6,243 nt of DNA. Origin: an uncultured Treponema sp. (lineage in GTDB: Bacteria > Spirochaetota > Spirochaetia > Treponematales > Treponemataceae). The translations under genes and the position numbers were made by a program. The stretch is from contig CALDID010000214.1 in assembly GCA_937901865.1 (NCBI GenBank), forward strand, positions 1-6,243, in the 5' to 3' direction. This document shows, one piece after another, positions 5,190-6,243 of this stretch; position 1 is the first letter of the stretch; each line of letters begins with the position of its first letter. The notes beneath the pieces were generated by a model. That model was not told where the DNA came from. It worked only from the letters and a program-made list of their open reading frames with translations, and ran no database searches.

Positions 5190-6243
5190 AGATTGCTGCG
5201 ATGTTTTTAACCAAATGGCGCATTGCGTGCGAATCTGACGTATTGTAGCTCCAATTTTCATCAAAAATATCGATGACATTTTTGTTTCCAGAAGAGCCAA
5301 TCACGAGCGAATAAAACGTACTTTCTTTTTTCTGCTGTGCTTTTATGCGCGCTTCCAACTCCGCAGAAAAGGAACCCATAACCATATCGCTTACGACAAG
5401 CACATCTGCATTTTTCCAATCATTCGAGCTCAAAAGTTCTAGCGATTTTTCAAGCGCAGGGCTTGCGTCCGTTCCGCCATTAAACGATTTTCGCAAAAAC
5501 TGCACCAGCACATTCAGCCCGTTTGATTTCTCAAAATGCGACAAATCCTGCACTTCAATTCCTGTTGAAAACGAAATCAAAAAGCACTTTCGCTCTTCGT
5601 CTAAGCATTTTTTTGCAAGCGCAAACGTTATTGTTTTTGCCACACGCTCTGGCGTTCCGTTCATTGAACCGCTCGTATCCACGCAAATAATTACAGGTCC
5701 TTTTTTCTCTTTTTCTTTCACAGAAATCTCGACCGTTTCTGTTGAATGTTCTTCGCGAAAATTTTTTTGCTGATTGATATACGCATACGACAGCAATTTC
5801 TTTTCTGCAACCTTTTGCGCAAAATACAACTTTGTTCGAGGATTTTTTGAAAGCGCAAGCTCGCTCGGCAATGCAGACGATATTTCCCCGCTTAGCCGCA
5901 CACCTGAAATCTGTCCGCGATACGCATTTTTGGGGTGAAACTCTGTTTTTATTTCAACTTTATCGCGCAATTCTTTTTCAAACCGCTCTTTCTCGCCTTC
6001 CTGCCTGCCGATTAAATCCGCAAGTTCCTTGAGCGACTCATCATTTTCAAGCAAATCCGCAAAACGTTTCAGCACTTCAAAACCGTAATCGTCAAAATGA
6101 CATAACGACAAATCCCAAAGCCGCCCAAAATGTTTGACAAACGGCTGTAGCAGTTCCTCGATTTTCTTAAATTGCGCAATCTTTTTATACAATTCTTCAA
6201 GATATGCTTTTCGCTTTTTGTCGATTTCGTTTAATTGCCATTG
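5188..6243 (-). CDS. viaA: ViaA-like VWA-domain protein, N-terminus cut by window edge
   Basis: 351 visible residues. The frame stays open to the right edge with no stop, so this is the C-terminal part of a longer protein (E. coli ViaA is near 480 residues). The in-frame TTG at 6192 has no ribosome binding site and lies within a continuing helix, so it is not taken as a start. ViaA proteins work with the MoxR-type AAA+ ATPase RavA and stimulate its activity. Visible here are a charged helical region (1-100), the ViaA signature with GQISGVRLSGEISSALPSEL and AEKKLLSYAY (about 109-155), then the VWA domain. Its metal-binding MIDAS is complete: DTSGS (D189, S191, S193), GGTD (T258) and VVSDM (D286). 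FDENW (about 327-331) closes the domain. The gene converges on the Rpn gene and shares its terminator. A ravA/moxR gene is expected upstream, beyond the window; that is inference. Confidence 0.9.
   Translation of the reverse strand, partial: QWQLNEIDKKRKAYLEELYKKIAQFKKIEELLQPFVKHFGRLWDLSLCHFDDYGFEVLKRFADLLENDESLKELADLIGRQEGEKERFEKELRDKVEIKTEFHPKNAYRGQISGVRLSGEISSALPSELALSKNPRTKLYFAQKVAEKKLLSYAYINQQKNFREEHSTETVEISVKEKEKKGPVIICVDTSGSMNGTPERVAKTITFALAKKCLDEERKCFLISFSTGIEVQDLSHFEKSNGLNVLVQFLRKSFNGGTDASPALEKSLELLSSNDWKNADVLVVSDMVMGSFSAELEARIKAQQKKESTFYSLVIGSSGNKNVIDIFDENWSYNTSDSHAMRHLVKNIAAI

Noticed and set aside
6190..6192. TTG at 6192 as start of the VWA gene
   Set aside because: The frame continues open to the window edge with charged helical residues (QWQLNEIDKKRK and on), no ribosome site is seen, and ViaA proteins are longer.

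Overview
The window looks like chromosomal DNA from a spirochaete, most likely a Treponema of the gut or oral type. This rests on moderate-to-low GC, a lipoprotein with a relaxed spirochaete-style lipobox (LVFSC), and the gene mix. It is an inference from sequence character, not a database match.

Layout, left to right. (1) Positions 1-210 hold at least nine degenerate 24-bp tandem repeats that run off the left edge. Each carries a short inverted repeat, and a 12-bp palindrome follows at 220-231. (2) An alanine racemase gene (alr) is on the minus strand, its 3' end facing the array. (3) A short divergent promoter region separates it from a plus-strand gene for an unrecognised lipoprotein with a charged linker and a possible CsgG/LPP20-like C-terminal domain. 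(4) A 76-bp gap with a small hairpin leads to threonine synthase (thrC), with a strong ribosome binding site. (5) A terminator and a near-consensus promoter lead into a PD-(D/E)XK recombination-promoting nuclease (Rpn) family gene. (6) A bidirectional terminator closes that gene and also ends a minus-strand viaA-like VWA gene, which is cut off by the right edge.

The main discovery candidate is the Rpn locus. Codon 234 of the nuclease gene is an in-frame ATG preceded by a textbook Shine-Dalgarno (AGGAGGTG). It would give a separate 79-residue protein holding the C-terminal four-residue glycine repeats. The full-length gene has no Shine-Dalgarno, and its predicted mRNA starts only a few bases before the ATG. 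This arrangement matches the gene-within-gene toxin-antitoxin design described for Escherichia coli Rpn proteins (RpnL toxin, RpnS inhibitor, anti-phage role). The locus is also bracketed by two terminators with an identical 14-nt loop and compensated stems, as if it were a cassette.

The genes do not form one pathway. alr supplies D-alanine for peptidoglycan, thrC makes threonine, ViaA is normally a partner of a MoxR-type ATPase (RavA), and Rpn is a probable defence module inserted between housekeeping genes.
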